48,996 bases of DNA from Prevotella sp. (GCA_018053665.1 JAGPKZ010000005.1:1-48996), one strand, 5' to 3'. Shown: positions 17,671-25,825, counted from the stretch's first letter. Notes: a model not told the origin generated them from the letters alone. Numbers and translations: made by a program.

Positions 17671-17735
17671 CCGAGAATTCAGTGGAATTCAGCAGAATAG
17701 TTAAACAAGCTTGGAAATTCTGCTCTCGTTTACTG
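17671..17735 (+). ncRNA. Candidate structured RNA of element copy 1
   Basis: Directly downstream of the internal promoter. GAATTC-AGTG-GAATTC (17675-17690) can form a 6 bp hairpin. AGCAGAAT (17691-17698) pairs with ATTCTGCT (17717-17724) around an 18-nt loop. CGA/TCG (17672-17674, 17726-17728) can close both, giving a small three-way junction. This block is the best-conserved part of the element. Copy 2 has a single change in the second arm that keeps a G-U pair. No coding capacity is apparent. The 3' end is unknown and no terminator is obvious. This is a prediction from sequence alone. Confidence 0.45.
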
Positions 17736-17738
17736 TAT

Positions 17739-17798
17739 CTATTTAAATATCCTCAGTTCCTCAGATGTAGCTAACACTTCTTTGACAAATTTACTCAT
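17739..17798 (-). pseudogene. 19-codon reading frame in element copy 1
   Basis: Minus-strand ATG at 17798 encodes MSKFVKEVLATSEELRIFK followed by a stop. Copy 2 has MSEFVKELFAASEE with an in-frame TAG where copy 1 has CTG, while the bases beyond the stop still match. It may be a remnant of the C-terminal end of a lost protein or simply conserved DNA. It points toward the promoter/RNA block, so the RNA, if longer than about 60 nt, would be antisense to it. It lies within a longer 80-codon frame (17739-17981) whose first part is terminal-repeat sequence. Confidence 0.35.
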
Positions 17799-17828
17799 AG
17801 AATACATTCCATTGTTAAAAAGACACAA

Positions 17829-18012
17829 GTTGACGTAGTTAGAACGTAGCTTGACGTAGCTAAATCCTGCAAGCTGCGTGTAGCAAATTCCCCTGTTTAT
17901 AGGCTTTGCGAGAGATGCCGTAGCTTCGTAGCTAAATAATAAAAACATGTGGGGAAGACAGCCTAAATGCATAAAATTCAACTTGTTATTGAGAAATCCA
18001 TGCTCTAAATAT
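17829..18012 (-). repeat. Right terminal inverted repeat of element copy 1
   Basis: Complement of the left terminal repeat, about 184 bp. Landmarks are AGGCTTTGCGAGAGATGCC and the adjoining CGTAGCTAAATAA, with further AGCTACG boxes read on the minus strand. Confidence 0.8.
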
Positions 18013-18214
18013 TTATATTATCATACTTTACACTAAAAGCTAAGACTTCAATAATGTTACTAAATGTCACTCGTTCAAGCCCTATAGATGAAGGGCTTGT
18101 GACGTTATGACATTCGCGACATTAAAAACTTATTATGGTGGATTTATAGAAATAAAGTAGTCTTTTCCTACATCTGCTTTCTTAATGTAGCATTAAGAGC
18201 CACTAAAATAGTAA
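18013..18214. other. Spacer between element copy 1 and the next gene
   Basis: Holds the right part of the outer inverted repeat (18063-18073 and 18119-18131), the hairpin CAAGCCCT/AGGGCTTG, and a 7 bp palindrome CTTAATG-TAG-CATTAAG at 18181-18197 close to the end of the minus-strand gene. The last could be a weak terminator but lacks a T-run. No gene is seen. Confidence 0.5.
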
Positions 18215-18607
18215 TTATTCGTTAACTTTTTGACTCATGATGAAGTTCATTTTGTTTCTGCGGTCAAACGAAAAGGTTCCGCTATTGTGCTCAAGATAGT
18301 CAAACAATTGATAAGCTTTGTCAAGAAGCATATCAGATTCAGGCTTAGAAAACATGCGTGCCTCATTGTAGCATAGTTCGGCGAGCATCTCAATTTTGCC
18401 AATTCTGTGCTCTTCGTCAACTCCTTCAAGTGCTTCGAGAGCCTCTTCAACAGTTGCCGTGTGATAAAAAGCATAAGGACCAACGTATTTATCGTAAAGA
18501 GTTTGTATCTCCTTGCGCCTAGCTTCAATTTCTGGTTTCTCCAACATTCTCTCAAGTGCTGCCATAAACTCTTGTATAAGGCGCATGATGTAATCTCTTT
18601 CTAACAT
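18215..18607 (-). CDS. Conserved hypothetical helical protein, 130 aa
   Basis: A small, Glu/Leu/Met-rich soluble protein with no signal peptide or membrane helix. The N-terminus MLERDYIMRLIQEFMAALER has the look of the DUF6483 group, small alpha-helical proteins with tetratricopeptide-like packing, but I make that link only from memory of the opening motif. The body carries several amphipathic helices (EALEALEG, GKIEMLAELCYNEARM, DKAYQLFDYLEH). It is divergent from gpmI and shares its 119 bp upstream region. A minus-strand TATATTTG at 18641-18648 may be its -7 box. Function unknown. Confidence 0.7.
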   Translation of the reverse strand: MLERDYIMRLIQEFMAALERMLEKPEIEARRKEIQTLYDKYVGPYAFYHTATVEEALEALEGVDEEHRIGKIEMLAELCYNEARMFSKPESDMLLDKAYQLFDYLEHNSGTFSFDRRNKMNFIMSQKVNE

Positions 18608-18659
18608 AGATAATATTAATTATAATTTTGTTTTCGACTGCAAATATATGAAATATATT

Positions 18660-18690
18660 TTTGGTAATTCACTCCTTATTCGTATTTTTG
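18660..18690 (+). promoter_or_regulatory. Promoter of gpmI
   Basis: TTTG (18660-18663), 19 bp, TATTTTTG (18683-18690). The predicted leader to the ATG at 18727 is about 30 nt. It sits back to back with the -7 box of the divergent gene (18641-18648). Confidence 0.75.
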
Positions 18691-18726
18691 CATTTGGAAT
18701 TCGAATTTTAAGTTTATTATATTTTT

Positions 18727-20250
18727 ATGGCAAAGAAAGCTTTATTGATGATTCTCGATGGATGGGGAATCGGCAAACATGGTAAGGGTGATGTTATTTA
18801 TAATACTCCAACTCCTTATCTTGATTATCTTACAGCAGTTTCAGCACACTCTCAGATACAGACTTCAGGTGAAGATGTTGGTCTGCCAGAGGGACAGATG
18901 GGTAACTCTGAAGTAGGTCACCTTAATATTGGCGCAGGCCGTATTGTGTATCAGGATCTTGTTAAGATTAACAAGGCTTGTCAGAGTGGTGATATTCTTA
19001 AGAATAAGGAAATTATCGACGCATATAGCTACGCACAGAAGACAGGCAAGAAACTTCATTTGATGGGTCTTACTAGTTCTGGTGGTGTACACTCTTCTCT
19101 TGATCATCTTTATAAGTTGATAGAGATTGGCAAAGAATACAATCTGAAAGACGTATATGTTCACTGTTTTATGGATGGTCGTGATACTGATCCAAAGAGT
19201 GGTAAAGGATTTATCGAGCAGATTGACAATTGCTGTAAAAACAACGGTGCTCACATAGCAAGTGTTATCGGTCGTTTCTATGCAATGGATCGTGACAAGC
19301 GTTGGAATCGTGTTAAAGAGGCTTATGACTTGCTTGTAAAAGGTGAGGGTAAGCAGTCTGATGATATGGTTAAGGCCATGCAGGAAAGTTACGATGAAGG
19401 CGTTACAGACGAGTTTATCAAGGCTATAAATAATTCTAAGGTTGACGGTACTATCAGTGAGGGTGATGTTGTAATCTTCATTAACTATCGCAATGACCGT
19501 GCTAAGGAATTAACACAGGTTCTTTCTCAGCAGGATATGCCAGAAGAGGGTATGCAGACAGTAAAGAACTTGCAGTATTATTGCATGACACCTTATGATT
19601 CAAGTTTCAAGAATGTTCATATTTTGTTCCCTAAGGAAAATGTAGAGGATACTCTTGGTGAATATCTTTCTAAAAACGGTAAGAAGCAACTTCATACTGC
19701 AGAGACTGAGAAGTATGCTCATGTAACATTCTTCTTTAATGGTGGTCGCGAGACTCCATATGATGGCGAGGACAGAATATTGGTTCCTTCTCCAAAGGTT
19801 GCAACTTATGACTTGAAGCCAGAGATGAGTGCTTTTGAAGTTAAGGATAAATTGGTCGCAGCTATCAATGAGAGCAAGTATGACTTTATCGTAGTTAACT
19901 TTGCAAACGGTGATATGGTAGGCCATACTGGTATATACAATGCAATTGCTAAGGCTGTATGGGCTGTAGACAACTGTGTGAAAGATGTTGTTAAGGCTGC
20001 TAAGGCCAATGACTATGAGGCTGTGATTATTGCAGACCATGGTAATGCTGATAATGCGATTAACGAAGATGGTACTCCTAACACTGCGCACTCTTTGAAT
20101 CCAGTTCCTTTCATTTATGTCACAGATAATAATTCTGCTACAGTAAAGGACGGTCGTCTTGCTGACATTGCTCCTTCTATTCTGCATATATTGGGAATGG
20201 AACAGCCTTCAGATATGACAGGTGAGAATCTTATCTCAGACAATAAGTAA
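18727..20250 (+). CDS. gpmI: 2,3-bisphosphoglycerate-independent phosphoglycerate mutase
   Basis: Interconverts 3- and 2-phosphoglycerate in glycolysis using two manganese ions and a phosphoserine intermediate. The 507 aa length is normal for the family. Visible landmarks: metal-binding DGWGIG at residues 11-16, catalytic Ser61 in [17 protein letters not shown], substrate-binding [11 protein letters not shown] and [11 protein letters not shown], and the C-terminal metal site ADHGNADN and TAHS. It starts an operon-like run with ung (8 bp gap) and a DUF3109 gene. Confidence 0.97.
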   Translation: MAKKALLMILDGWGIGKHGKGDVIYNTPTPYLDYLTAVSAHSQIQTSGEDVGLPEGQMGNSEVGHLNIGAGRIVYQDLVKINKACQSGDILKNKEIIDAYSYAQKTGKKLHLMGLTSSGGVHSSLDHLYKLIEIGKEYNLKDVYVHCFMDGRDTDPKSGKGFIEQIDNCCKNNGAHIASVIGRFYAMDRDKRWNRVKEAYDLLVKGEGKQSDDMVKAMQESYDEGVTDEFIKAINNSKVDGTISEGDVVIFINYRNDRAKELTQVLSQQDMPEEGMQTVKNLQYYCMTPYDSSFKNVHILFPKENVEDTLGEYLSKNGKKQLHTAETEKYAHVTFFFNGGRETPYDGEDRILVPSPKVATYDLKPEMSAFEVKDKLVAAINESKYDFIVVNFANGDMVGHTGIYNAIAKAVWAVDNCVKDVVKAAKANDYEAVIIADHGNADNAINEDGTPNTAHSLNPVPFIYVTDNNSATVKDGRLADIAPSILHILGMEQPSDMTGENLISDNK

Positions 20251-20258
20251 TCGTTATT

Positions 20259-20924
20259 ATGGATGTAAAGATTGAAGAAAGTTGGAAAAAGTATCTTGGT
20301 GCAGAGTTTGACAAGCAATATTTTGTGAATCTCAAATCAATGGTACGAGATGAATATCTGCATGGAGAATGTTATCCTCCTGGACATCTGATATTCAATG
20401 CCTTCAATCTTTGCCCATTCGATAAAGTGAAGGTGGTGATAATAGGGCAGGATCCATATCATGAACCTGGACAGGCTATGGGACTGAGTTTCTCTGTTCC
20501 TGACAGCGTTGTTATGCCACCTTCACTTATTAATATATTTAAGGAGATCCAGATGGATCTTGGAAAACCTATGCCGAAAAGCGGTGACCTTACAAGGTGG
20601 GCAGACCAAGGTGTGTTGCTACTTAATGCAACGCTTACTGTAAGGGCTCACATGGCTAACAGTCATCAACGACTGGGTTGGACTGAATTTACTGATGCAG
20701 CTATAAAGGCTTTGAGCGACAATCGCGAAGGATTGGTGTTTATGCTTTGGGGTGGTTTTGCGCGCGGAAAGAAATATCTTATCGATAGTAGCAAGCATTT
20801 TGTGCTGGAATGTGTGCATCCGTCGCCATTATCAGCCAATCGTGGTGGATGGTTTGGTAACCATCAGTTTTCAAAATGCAATGAATATCTTGTAGGCAGG
20901 GGAGAGAGTCCCGTGATATGGTGA
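20259..20924 (+). CDS. ung: Uracil-DNA glycosylase
   Basis: Removes uracil from DNA to start base-excision repair. A 221 aa family 1 enzyme with the water-activating Asp65 in GQDPYHEPGQAMGLSFSVP, the PPSL(I/K)NI segment, and the HPSPLSAN leucine-loop motif near the C-terminus. It lies 8 bp after gpmI on the same strand, so it is probably co-transcribed; no separate promoter is seen. Confidence 0.97.
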   Translation: MDVKIEESWKKYLGAEFDKQYFVNLKSMVRDEYLHGECYPPGHLIFNAFNLCPFDKVKVVIIGQDPYHEPGQAMGLSFSVPDSVVMPPSLINIFKEIQMDLGKPMPKSGDLTRWADQGVLLLNATLTVRAHMANSHQRLGWTEFTDAAIKALSDNREGLVFMLWGGFARGKKYLIDSSKHFVLECVHPSPLSANRGGWFGNHQFSKCNEYLVGRGESPVIW

Positions 20925-20957
20925 TATTCACAAATATTAGGATAACAGTTTAAATCT

Positions 20958-21545
20958 ATGGATGATTTACATATAATTCAGGTGGGAAGCGTCTTGGTTT
21001 CTCCTGATATATTCACGGAAAAGTTTTGTTGTGATCTTGACAAATGCAAAGGTCAATGCTGCGTTGAAGGAGATGCCGGTGCTCCGGTAACTCTTGATGA
21101 AATAGGCGGCATTGAGGATTCTCTAGACACTGTTTGGACAGACATGAGTGCATCTGCACAGGCTATTGTAGACAAGCAGGGTGTTGCGTATGTTGACCAA
21201 GAAGGAGACTTGGTGACAAGTATTGTGAACGGAAAGGACTGTGTTTTTACATGCTATGAAAGCGGATGTTGCCTATGTGCATTAGAACGAGCTTATCGTG
21301 CTAAAAAAACAGATTTCGTGAAGCCTATATCTTGTGCGCTTTATCCTATAAGAGTTAAGGATTTTAATAATGGCACTGTTGGAATAAACTATAACCGTTG
21401 GGATGTGTGCAAGGATGCAGTTGTAAAAGGTAAAGAACTAAATCTCCCTATTTACAAGTTTCTGGAAGGTCCGTTGACACGTCGTTTTGGTGCAGAATGG
21501 TATAAGGAACTATGTGATGTGGCAGAACAGTTAGAAAAAATGTAG
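20958..21545 (+). CDS. DUF3109 family cysteine-rich protein
   Basis: A 195 aa cytoplasmic protein common in Bacteroidetes. The Cys-rich motif FCCDLDKCKGQCCVEGDAGAP (about residues 22-43), further Cys in CVFTCYESGCCLCALE and CALYPIR mark DUF3109, related to the YkgJ-type zinc or iron-sulfur clusters. Function is not established. It follows ung by 33 bp in the gpmI unit. Its stop codon lies inside a hairpin that would terminate the convergent AraC gene. Confidence 0.88.
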   Translation: MDDLHIIQVGSVLVSPDIFTEKFCCDLDKCKGQCCVEGDAGAPVTLDEIGGIEDSLDTVWTDMSASAQAIVDKQGVAYVDQEGDLVTSIVNGKDCVFTCYESGCCLCALERAYRAKKTDFVKPISCALYPIRVKDFNNGTVGINYNRWDVCKDAVVKGKELNLPIYKFLEGPLTRRFGAEWYKELCDVAEQLEKM

Positions 21546-21565
21546 CTGATTAATTTATCAGCTAC
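21542..21565 (-). terminator. Terminator of the AraC-type gene, overlapping two gene ends
   Basis: Perfect 9 bp stem GTAGCTGAT (21542-21550) / ATCAGCTAC (21557-21565), loop of 6. On the minus strand it is followed by ATTTTTTCT, which lies within the DUF3109 coding sequence. On the plus strand there is no T-run. Only 12 bp separate the two stop codons. Confidence 0.7.
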
Positions 21566-22433
21566 GTCTGTATTGTGTAGGTGACATACCTACGTGTTCC
21601 TTGAAAAACTTGCCAAGAAAACTTTGGTTAGGGAAATTTAGAATCTGAGATATTTCCTTAATACTTTTTGATGTGTTCTTAAGAAGAACTCGCATTTCCA
21701 AAGTTACATAATAATCTATCCACTCGTTTGGAGTGCGGTGACTTATGGACTTTACGGTTTCTGAAAGATATTTAGCGGTGATATTTAGTTTGGCAGCATA
21801 CCAACTTACACGTCGTTCGTTTCTAAAATTATTTTCTACAAGGTTTATATAGTCAAAGAAAATATTTTCTCCTCGTGAAAGCTTGCGCCCATCGTTATTC
21901 TGTATGCGGTAAATGGTATTGCTGACATCATAAATCATAGTCTGTAACAATGACTTTACGGTTTCCGTACGGAAATGATGATCCTGGCGGTCCACCTTTT
22001 CCTTCAGCAGACTATAGTATTTCTGTAGCATATCTGACTCATCATCATGAAGTCCGCAGACAGGATGGTCCTTTGAAAACAGAAAGAGTGAGGAAAGTTC
22101 ATGGATGTTTGAAATAATTTCTCTGAAAAATTTGTCAGACACAAGTATTCCTATACCGTCACATTCAGGACTAAGTTGATAGTTGTTTGCAACTTGTCCA
22201 GGACTGACTATCATCATATCATTTGGGTGGACAACATTTTCTATAGTATCTACGGTGTATTTGGCTTCGCCTTTTGTGCACAATGCTATTAGCAGACATC
22301 CCAGCTTTTTGGGCTCGTCCGGGAATGGCAAATCTGCTAAGGAATCAATAAGCAGTAAGTCTTCATCAATGTGACTGCTTACGTGCAATTCCAATGTTGA
22401 TGCTATCGTAATTTCTTTACCTAATGAACTCAT
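21558..22433 (-). CDS. AraC family transcriptional regulator
   Basis: A 291 aa protein. An N-terminal cupin-like sensing domain (about 1-170; GEAKYTVDTIENVVHPNDMM) is joined to a C-terminal AraC double helix-turn-helix (about 190-291) with the typical ending FLGKFFKEHVGMSPTQYRR. The first helix-turn-helix is AAKLNITAKYLSETVKSISH. It precedes, on the same strand, no other gene before the convergent DUF3109. Its upstream neighbour is the GH95 pair on the same strand, separated by 59 bp, so it may control those genes, though it could equally act elsewhere. The ligand is unknown. Confidence 0.88.
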   Translation of the reverse strand: MSSLGKEITIASTLELHVSSHIDEDLLLIDSLADLPFPDEPKKLGCLLIALCTKGEAKYTVDTIENVVHPNDMMIVSPGQVANNYQLSPECDGIGILVSDKFFREIISNIHELSSLFLFSKDHPVCGLHDDESDMLQKYYSLLKEKVDRQDHHFRTETVKSLLQTMIYDVSNTIYRIQNNDGRKLSRGENIFFDYINLVENNFRNERRVSWYAAKLNITAKYLSETVKSISHRTPNEWIDYYVTLEMRVLLKNTSKSIKEISQILNFPNQSFLGKFFKEHVGMSPTQYRRS

Positions 22434-22437
22434 TTTA

Positions 22438-22445
22438 CAAAGGTA
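22438..22445 (-). promoter_or_regulatory. -7 box four bases before the AraC start codon
   Basis: TACCTTTG on the minus strand fits TAnnTTTG and is followed after only TAAA by the ATG at 22433. If active, the transcript would begin at or within the start codon, that is leaderless. No -33 box is clear, so the call is tentative. Confidence 0.4.
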
Positions 22446-22492
22446 ATGTAAATAAAGTAATTTTTAGCTATTTCTTATTTAAAAATATTGCA

Positions 22493-23416
22493 TTAATATA
22501 ACCAATTAGAATGAAAATAAGTACTTATTTCTACTCCTTCCACATTCTGTATCTGACTTTTTCTGAATTTTCTGTCACCACAGATAATAACGTAATCGCA
22601 ATATTTATCAGTGAATTTCCTGTAAGCTTGTTCGTCAATATCTCCGTTGCATGTATATTTAAGTCCACCAATGTCTAATTTTTCGCCTTTTTTTGCTTCA
22701 CGCAGCGTGATGCGTACGTAGCCTTGAAAGGCAGGGTTGAAACGATATTCTATAGAGTCTCTGCTAATCTTGTGACATTCAGGACGTATTATTTTCGTGA
22801 CACGTCTTGAGTTGTAGAATGATGCGTAATCAGTAATAGAACTAGTTGTATCATCGTTTTGCAGTTTTGCTCCTATCCAGCATGCAGGTTCGTATTCTGA
22901 AGAATTCCACACTGCATCATTTGACGGTGAAAAAAATTCTTCTTCACCATCAGCAGTTAGTGATATATTGGCTTTTCTGCAGAGCCATTCTTCATCGGCG
23001 TTATAGGAAAACTTTTCTCCGTCTGGCATTACTCCGTTATAGTTGAGTGAAATCTGTCGTGGCTGTATGTGAGGATATGTCGGACTGTACCATACCGCAA
23101 TCGTATTGCTGTCGGGACGAAGAAATCTAGTCACGTTGAATGACATGCATATAGGTTTGTCGTTGTCGCTGTATTTACGGTATGGCAGACGTGTGTCTGT
23201 TGATACATTATATCCGTTTACGTAGAGTTCTATTTGTCCTGTTGTGGTGATAATAATGTTGGCTAATGTAGGGCGTTGGCTGTCTACAATAGTCTGTCTG
23301 AACCAAACCTGTGATGTAGAGTCTACTTCTGGGAGTGATATCCATTGAGTCATAAAACTTTGGGCACTTATGTTATAGGATATCATTGAAAGTAGACCAA
23401 TCATTATTTCTCTCAT
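22493..23416 (-). CDS. Secreted beta-sandwich protein beside the GH95 enzyme
   Basis: A 307 aa protein with a signal peptide (about 1-18, ending NISAQ). The order of motifs (WISLPEVDSTSQVWFRQTIV, then YVNGYNVSTDTRLPYRKY, CMSFNVTRFLRPDSNTIAVWYSP) resembles the N-terminal carbohydrate-binding domain of GH78 rhamnosidases and GH2-like enzymes. However, the whole catalytic barrel is missing. The next ORF ends 4 bp upstream, so it is co-transcribed with the GH95 gene. I read it as a stand-alone sugar-binding or accessory protein, or the relic of a larger enzyme. There is no recognisable active site. Confidence 0.6.
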   Translation of the reverse strand: MREIMIGLLSMISYNISAQSFMTQWISLPEVDSTSQVWFRQTIVDSQRPTLANIIITTTGQIELYVNGYNVSTDTRLPYRKYSDNDKPICMSFNVTRFLRPDSNTIAVWYSPTYPHIQPRQISLNYNGVMPDGEKFSYNADEEWLCRKANISLTADGEEEFFSPSNDAVWNSSEYEPACWIGAKLQNDDTTSSITDYASFYNSRRVTKIIRPECHKISRDSIEYRFNPAFQGYVRITLREAKKGEKLDIGGLKYTCNGDIDEQAYRKFTDKYCDYVIICGDRKFRKSQIQNVEGVEISTYFHSNWLY

Positions 23417-23420
23417 TATT

Positions 23421-25778
23421 TTATATCCTCTTTTTCGTACCTTTGCTTAATGTAATGGTCTTGACTTTATTATTGTATATGACTCTAACTGTTCCGCCAA
23501 CTGTACTGAATATATCGGCATTGATAACCTTTCCGTTTTTCCATTCCATATTGACAATATAACCACCACGGGCTTTAAGTCCGTTTATGGAACCTGTCTT
23601 CCAAGTGGTAGGACATGCAGGTAGGAGTTGTATGGTGTTGCCGTCGCTTTGCATCAGCATCTCACAAACTCCTGCTGTTCCACCAAAGTTTCCGTCAATT
23701 TGGAAAGGTGGATGAGCATCAAATAGGTTAGGATATGTGCCGCCACTGTGTCTTCGGTCAGTGCCTTTGTAGTTGTCAGGACTTACATATGTCAGGAGTT
23801 TTTGGTATAAGTGATAAGCCATATCTGAACGATGCAGACGTGCCCATAGATTTATTCGCCAGCCTGTACTCCAACCTGTAGTCTTGTCGCCCTTTATTTC
23901 CAATGTACGTGTTGCCGCTTTGGTCAGTTCTGGCGTGTTGGTAGTTGTTATCTGATGCCCAGGATATAAACCTATGAGATGGCTTTGGTGACGGTGTTGG
24001 AAATCATAATCGTCCCAATCATAATACCACTCGTTGATATCACCCATGTGTCCTATTGTGTATGGGTGCAGACATTTGATAGTTGATGTGAGTGTGTCTT
24101 GATATGTTTTGTCAATATTAAGGGCCTGCGCAGCCTTTAATGTGTTTGTTAGAAGTTCGCGTATAATTGCAAGGTCGGCAGTTCCTCCATAGCATGTTGT
24201 ACCATGATATCCTTTGTCGTTTACGTATTCATTTTCTGGACTTGTGCTTGGTGCGGTAATCAGTTCGCCTTTCTTTTTAGGGTTTTCTATTAACCATTTT
24301 AGCATGAAGTCGCTTGCTCCTTTCATAAGAGGGTAGGCTGTGTCATGAAGATATTTCTTGTCCCTGTTGAAGTCATAGTGTTCCCATAGTGTATTTACAA
24401 GCCATGCTCCTCCCATATTCCAGTTACTCCATTCTGGACTTTCCTGCTTCTCTCCAACAGGGTTAGACATAGCCCATATATCGGAATTGTGACTTGAGCA
24501 CCATCCTTGGTTTATTCCATAATAGTGTTTGGCTGTATACTTGCCGGTCTTAGCCAACGATGAAATGTAACCGTCTAACGGCATTACCATTTCTGACAAA
24601 TTTGCTTCTTCTGCATGCCAATAGTTCTCTTCTAGGTTTATGTTGACCGTATAGTTTCCACGCCAAGGAGAAAACTTATGTGGTGTCCAAAGCCCTTGCA
24701 AGTTTGCTGGTACTGAAGGTGTGCGTGAACTACTGATTAGAAGATAGCGACCGTATTGAAAGTATAGTGTCTCCAGATACTTATTGTTACCACCATTATC
24801 TGTGTAGTCCTTTAACTGCTGCTCTGTAGTCTTATTCTTGTCGTATTTAGCACCGCTAAGGTTGAGTGTAAGTCTGTTGAAAAGTTTTCTGTAGTCAGAG
24901 ATATGGCGTTCGCGGAACTGTTGGTATGTATAGTTCACAGTGTGCCAGATATCATTAGTGGCGTTTTCTATATAGTTTGCTCCCTCGTTTACTGGGTGCT
25001 TGTCGAATCCATTGAAACTAGTCTCGTTAACAAAATACAATGTAGCTTCGTCTGCATTGATAATCTGGAGTGTAGAGTCGGTCACTTCAATACTTCCGCC
25101 TTGATTGTTTACTTTCAGAATTGAACAGAAATGGATGCTCTCTTTCGGATCACCAATAGCGTTTCCAAGCATTGTTATCTGCTTGTCTGCCGCCTTTATC
25201 TTGTGTGGTGTCTGTCCAGTAAGAAGAATTTCACAATTTATTGATGCCTTCTTGCTTGCGGTCAAATGTATGGCTATCAATTTGTCTGGATTACTAGCTA
25301 AGTATTCACGATTGAATGTCACGTCGCCACGAGTGTATCTTACTTTTGTGATTGCGCTGTCTATGTCAAGTTCACGATAATAGTTTGATACACTGCCCTT
25401 GGCGTAGTCGTTTATCTTTAATGTAGAAAGAGGTTGATAGTTTTCGGAATTATGTCCCTGCACAAGATGTTGCAGTATATCAGCTTCCTTATAGTTCTCT
25501 TTGAACAGCTCCTGACGTATCAGTGGAATATATTTGTAGGCGTCGCCACCTTCATTAAGATTAACTGGCTTTCCTGTCCAGAAAGTAATGTCGTTTAGAT
25601 ACAAAATGTCTTGGTCAGGATTGCCATATACAAGTGCACCAAGTTTACCGTTGCCAATCGGCAACGACTCTTCGAAATACTGTGCCGGAGAGTTATACCA
25701 TAATTTCATTGGTAGCTGGCCTGCAGATGCAGCCATGGACAGTGTTATTGCAAAGAAAGTGAATATGTACTTTTTCAT
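23421..25778 (-). CDS. GH95 alpha-L-fucosidase (or alpha-L-galactosidase)
   Basis: A 785 aa secreted inverting glycosidase. Signal peptide about 1-19 (ending SAG). The N-terminal beta domain starts KLWYNSPAQYFEESLPIGNGKLG, typical of GH95. The (alpha/alpha)6 catalytic part shows NINLEENYW (paired Asn that activate water), the general-acid Glu in TSPENEY, HQSHLIGLYPG and FQIDGNFGG with the conserved Asp. Substrate could be terminal alpha-1,2-fucose on host or plant glycans, or alpha-L-galactose on xyloglucan; the sequence does not decide. The companion gene follows after 4 bp. No own promoter is seen between it and the gyrB terminator 17 bp upstream. Confidence 0.9.
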   Translation of the reverse strand: MKKYIFTFFAITLSMAASAGQLPMKLWYNSPAQYFEESLPIGNGKLGALVYGNPDQDILYLNDITFWTGKPVNLNEGGDAYKYIPLIRQELFKENYKEADILQHLVQGHNSENYQPLSTLKINDYAKGSVSNYYRELDIDSAITKVRYTRGDVTFNREYLASNPDKLIAIHLTASKKASINCEILLTGQTPHKIKAADKQITMLGNAIGDPKESIHFCSILKVNNQGGSIEVTDSTLQIINADEATLYFVNETSFNGFDKHPVNEGANYIENATNDIWHTVNYTYQQFRERHISDYRKLFNRLTLNLSGAKYDKNKTTEQQLKDYTDNGGNNKYLETLYFQYGRYLLISSSRTPSVPANLQGLWTPHKFSPWRGNYTVNINLEENYWHAEEANLSEMVMPLDGYISSLAKTGKYTAKHYYGINQGWCSSHNSDIWAMSNPVGEKQESPEWSNWNMGGAWLVNTLWEHYDFNRDKKYLHDTAYPLMKGASDFMLKWLIENPKKKGELITAPSTSPENEYVNDKGYHGTTCYGGTADLAIIRELLTNTLKAAQALNIDKTYQDTLTSTIKCLHPYTIGHMGDINEWYYDWDDYDFQHRHQSHLIGLYPGHQITTTNTPELTKAATRTLEIKGDKTTGWSTGWRINLWARLHRSDMAYHLYQKLLTYVSPDNYKGTDRRHSGGTYPNLFDAHPPFQIDGNFGGTAGVCEMLMQSDGNTIQLLPACPTTWKTGSINGLKARGGYIVNMEWKNGKVINADIFSTVGGTVRVIYNNKVKTITLSKGTKKRI

Positions 25779-25794
25779 AATCGTTGATATTAAT

Positions 25795-25825
25795 AAAAAT
25801 CCCCCTCCTACAGGAGGAGAGGGAT
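25795..25825 (-). terminator. Terminator of gyrB
   Basis: Minus-strand GC-rich hairpin (ATCCCTCTCCTCC / GGAGGGGGAT with a mismatch) followed by TTTTTATTA. It lies about 23 nt after the gyrB stop and 17 nt before the GH95 start codon. Confidence 0.8.

Larger units (their letters stand above)
16925..18012 (+). mobile_element. Repeat element, copy 1 (~1.09 kb, no transposase)
   Basis: A non-coding element that recurs inverted at 47536-48622. Order in this copy: left terminal inverted repeat, alternating purine-pyrimidine tract, tandem AGTGTC boxes, box-rich core, inverted AGTGTC boxes, second alternating tract, promoter/RNA block, short reading frame, right terminal inverted repeat. Both copies have nearly the same total length (about 1,088 bp) and the same internal spacing (337 and 336 bp between the inner AGTGTC boxes). 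The two share clear sequence identity but have diverged, so they are not recent duplicates. No frame longer than about 80 codons exists and none resembles a transposase, so a helper encoded elsewhere would be needed for movement. No clear target-site duplication is visible. Confidence 0.85.
16904..18073. repeat. Outer inverted repeat flanking element copy 1
   Basis: CGAGTGACATT at 16904-16914 has its exact complement AATGTCACTCG at 18063-18073. Further out, AGTTTTTAATGCC (from 16868) matches the complement of GACATTAAAAACT (18119-18131). The right side has extra sequence between the two blocks, including a perfect 8 bp stem hairpin CAAGCCCT/AGGGCTTG (about 18076-18099). These blocks are absent around copy 2, so they belong to the local site or to an older palindromic sequence into which copy 1 inserted. 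Confidence 0.6.

Noticed and set aside
17739..17981. 80-residue protein gene on the minus strand in element copy 1
   Set aside because: Its first part is terminal-repeat DNA, it is not preserved in copy 2, and it has no recognisable domain. Only the last 19 codons are compared between copies.
16773..18214. Insertion sequence with a decayed transposase
   Set aside because: No residue stretch resembling a transposase or DDE/HUH motif was found in either copy on any frame.
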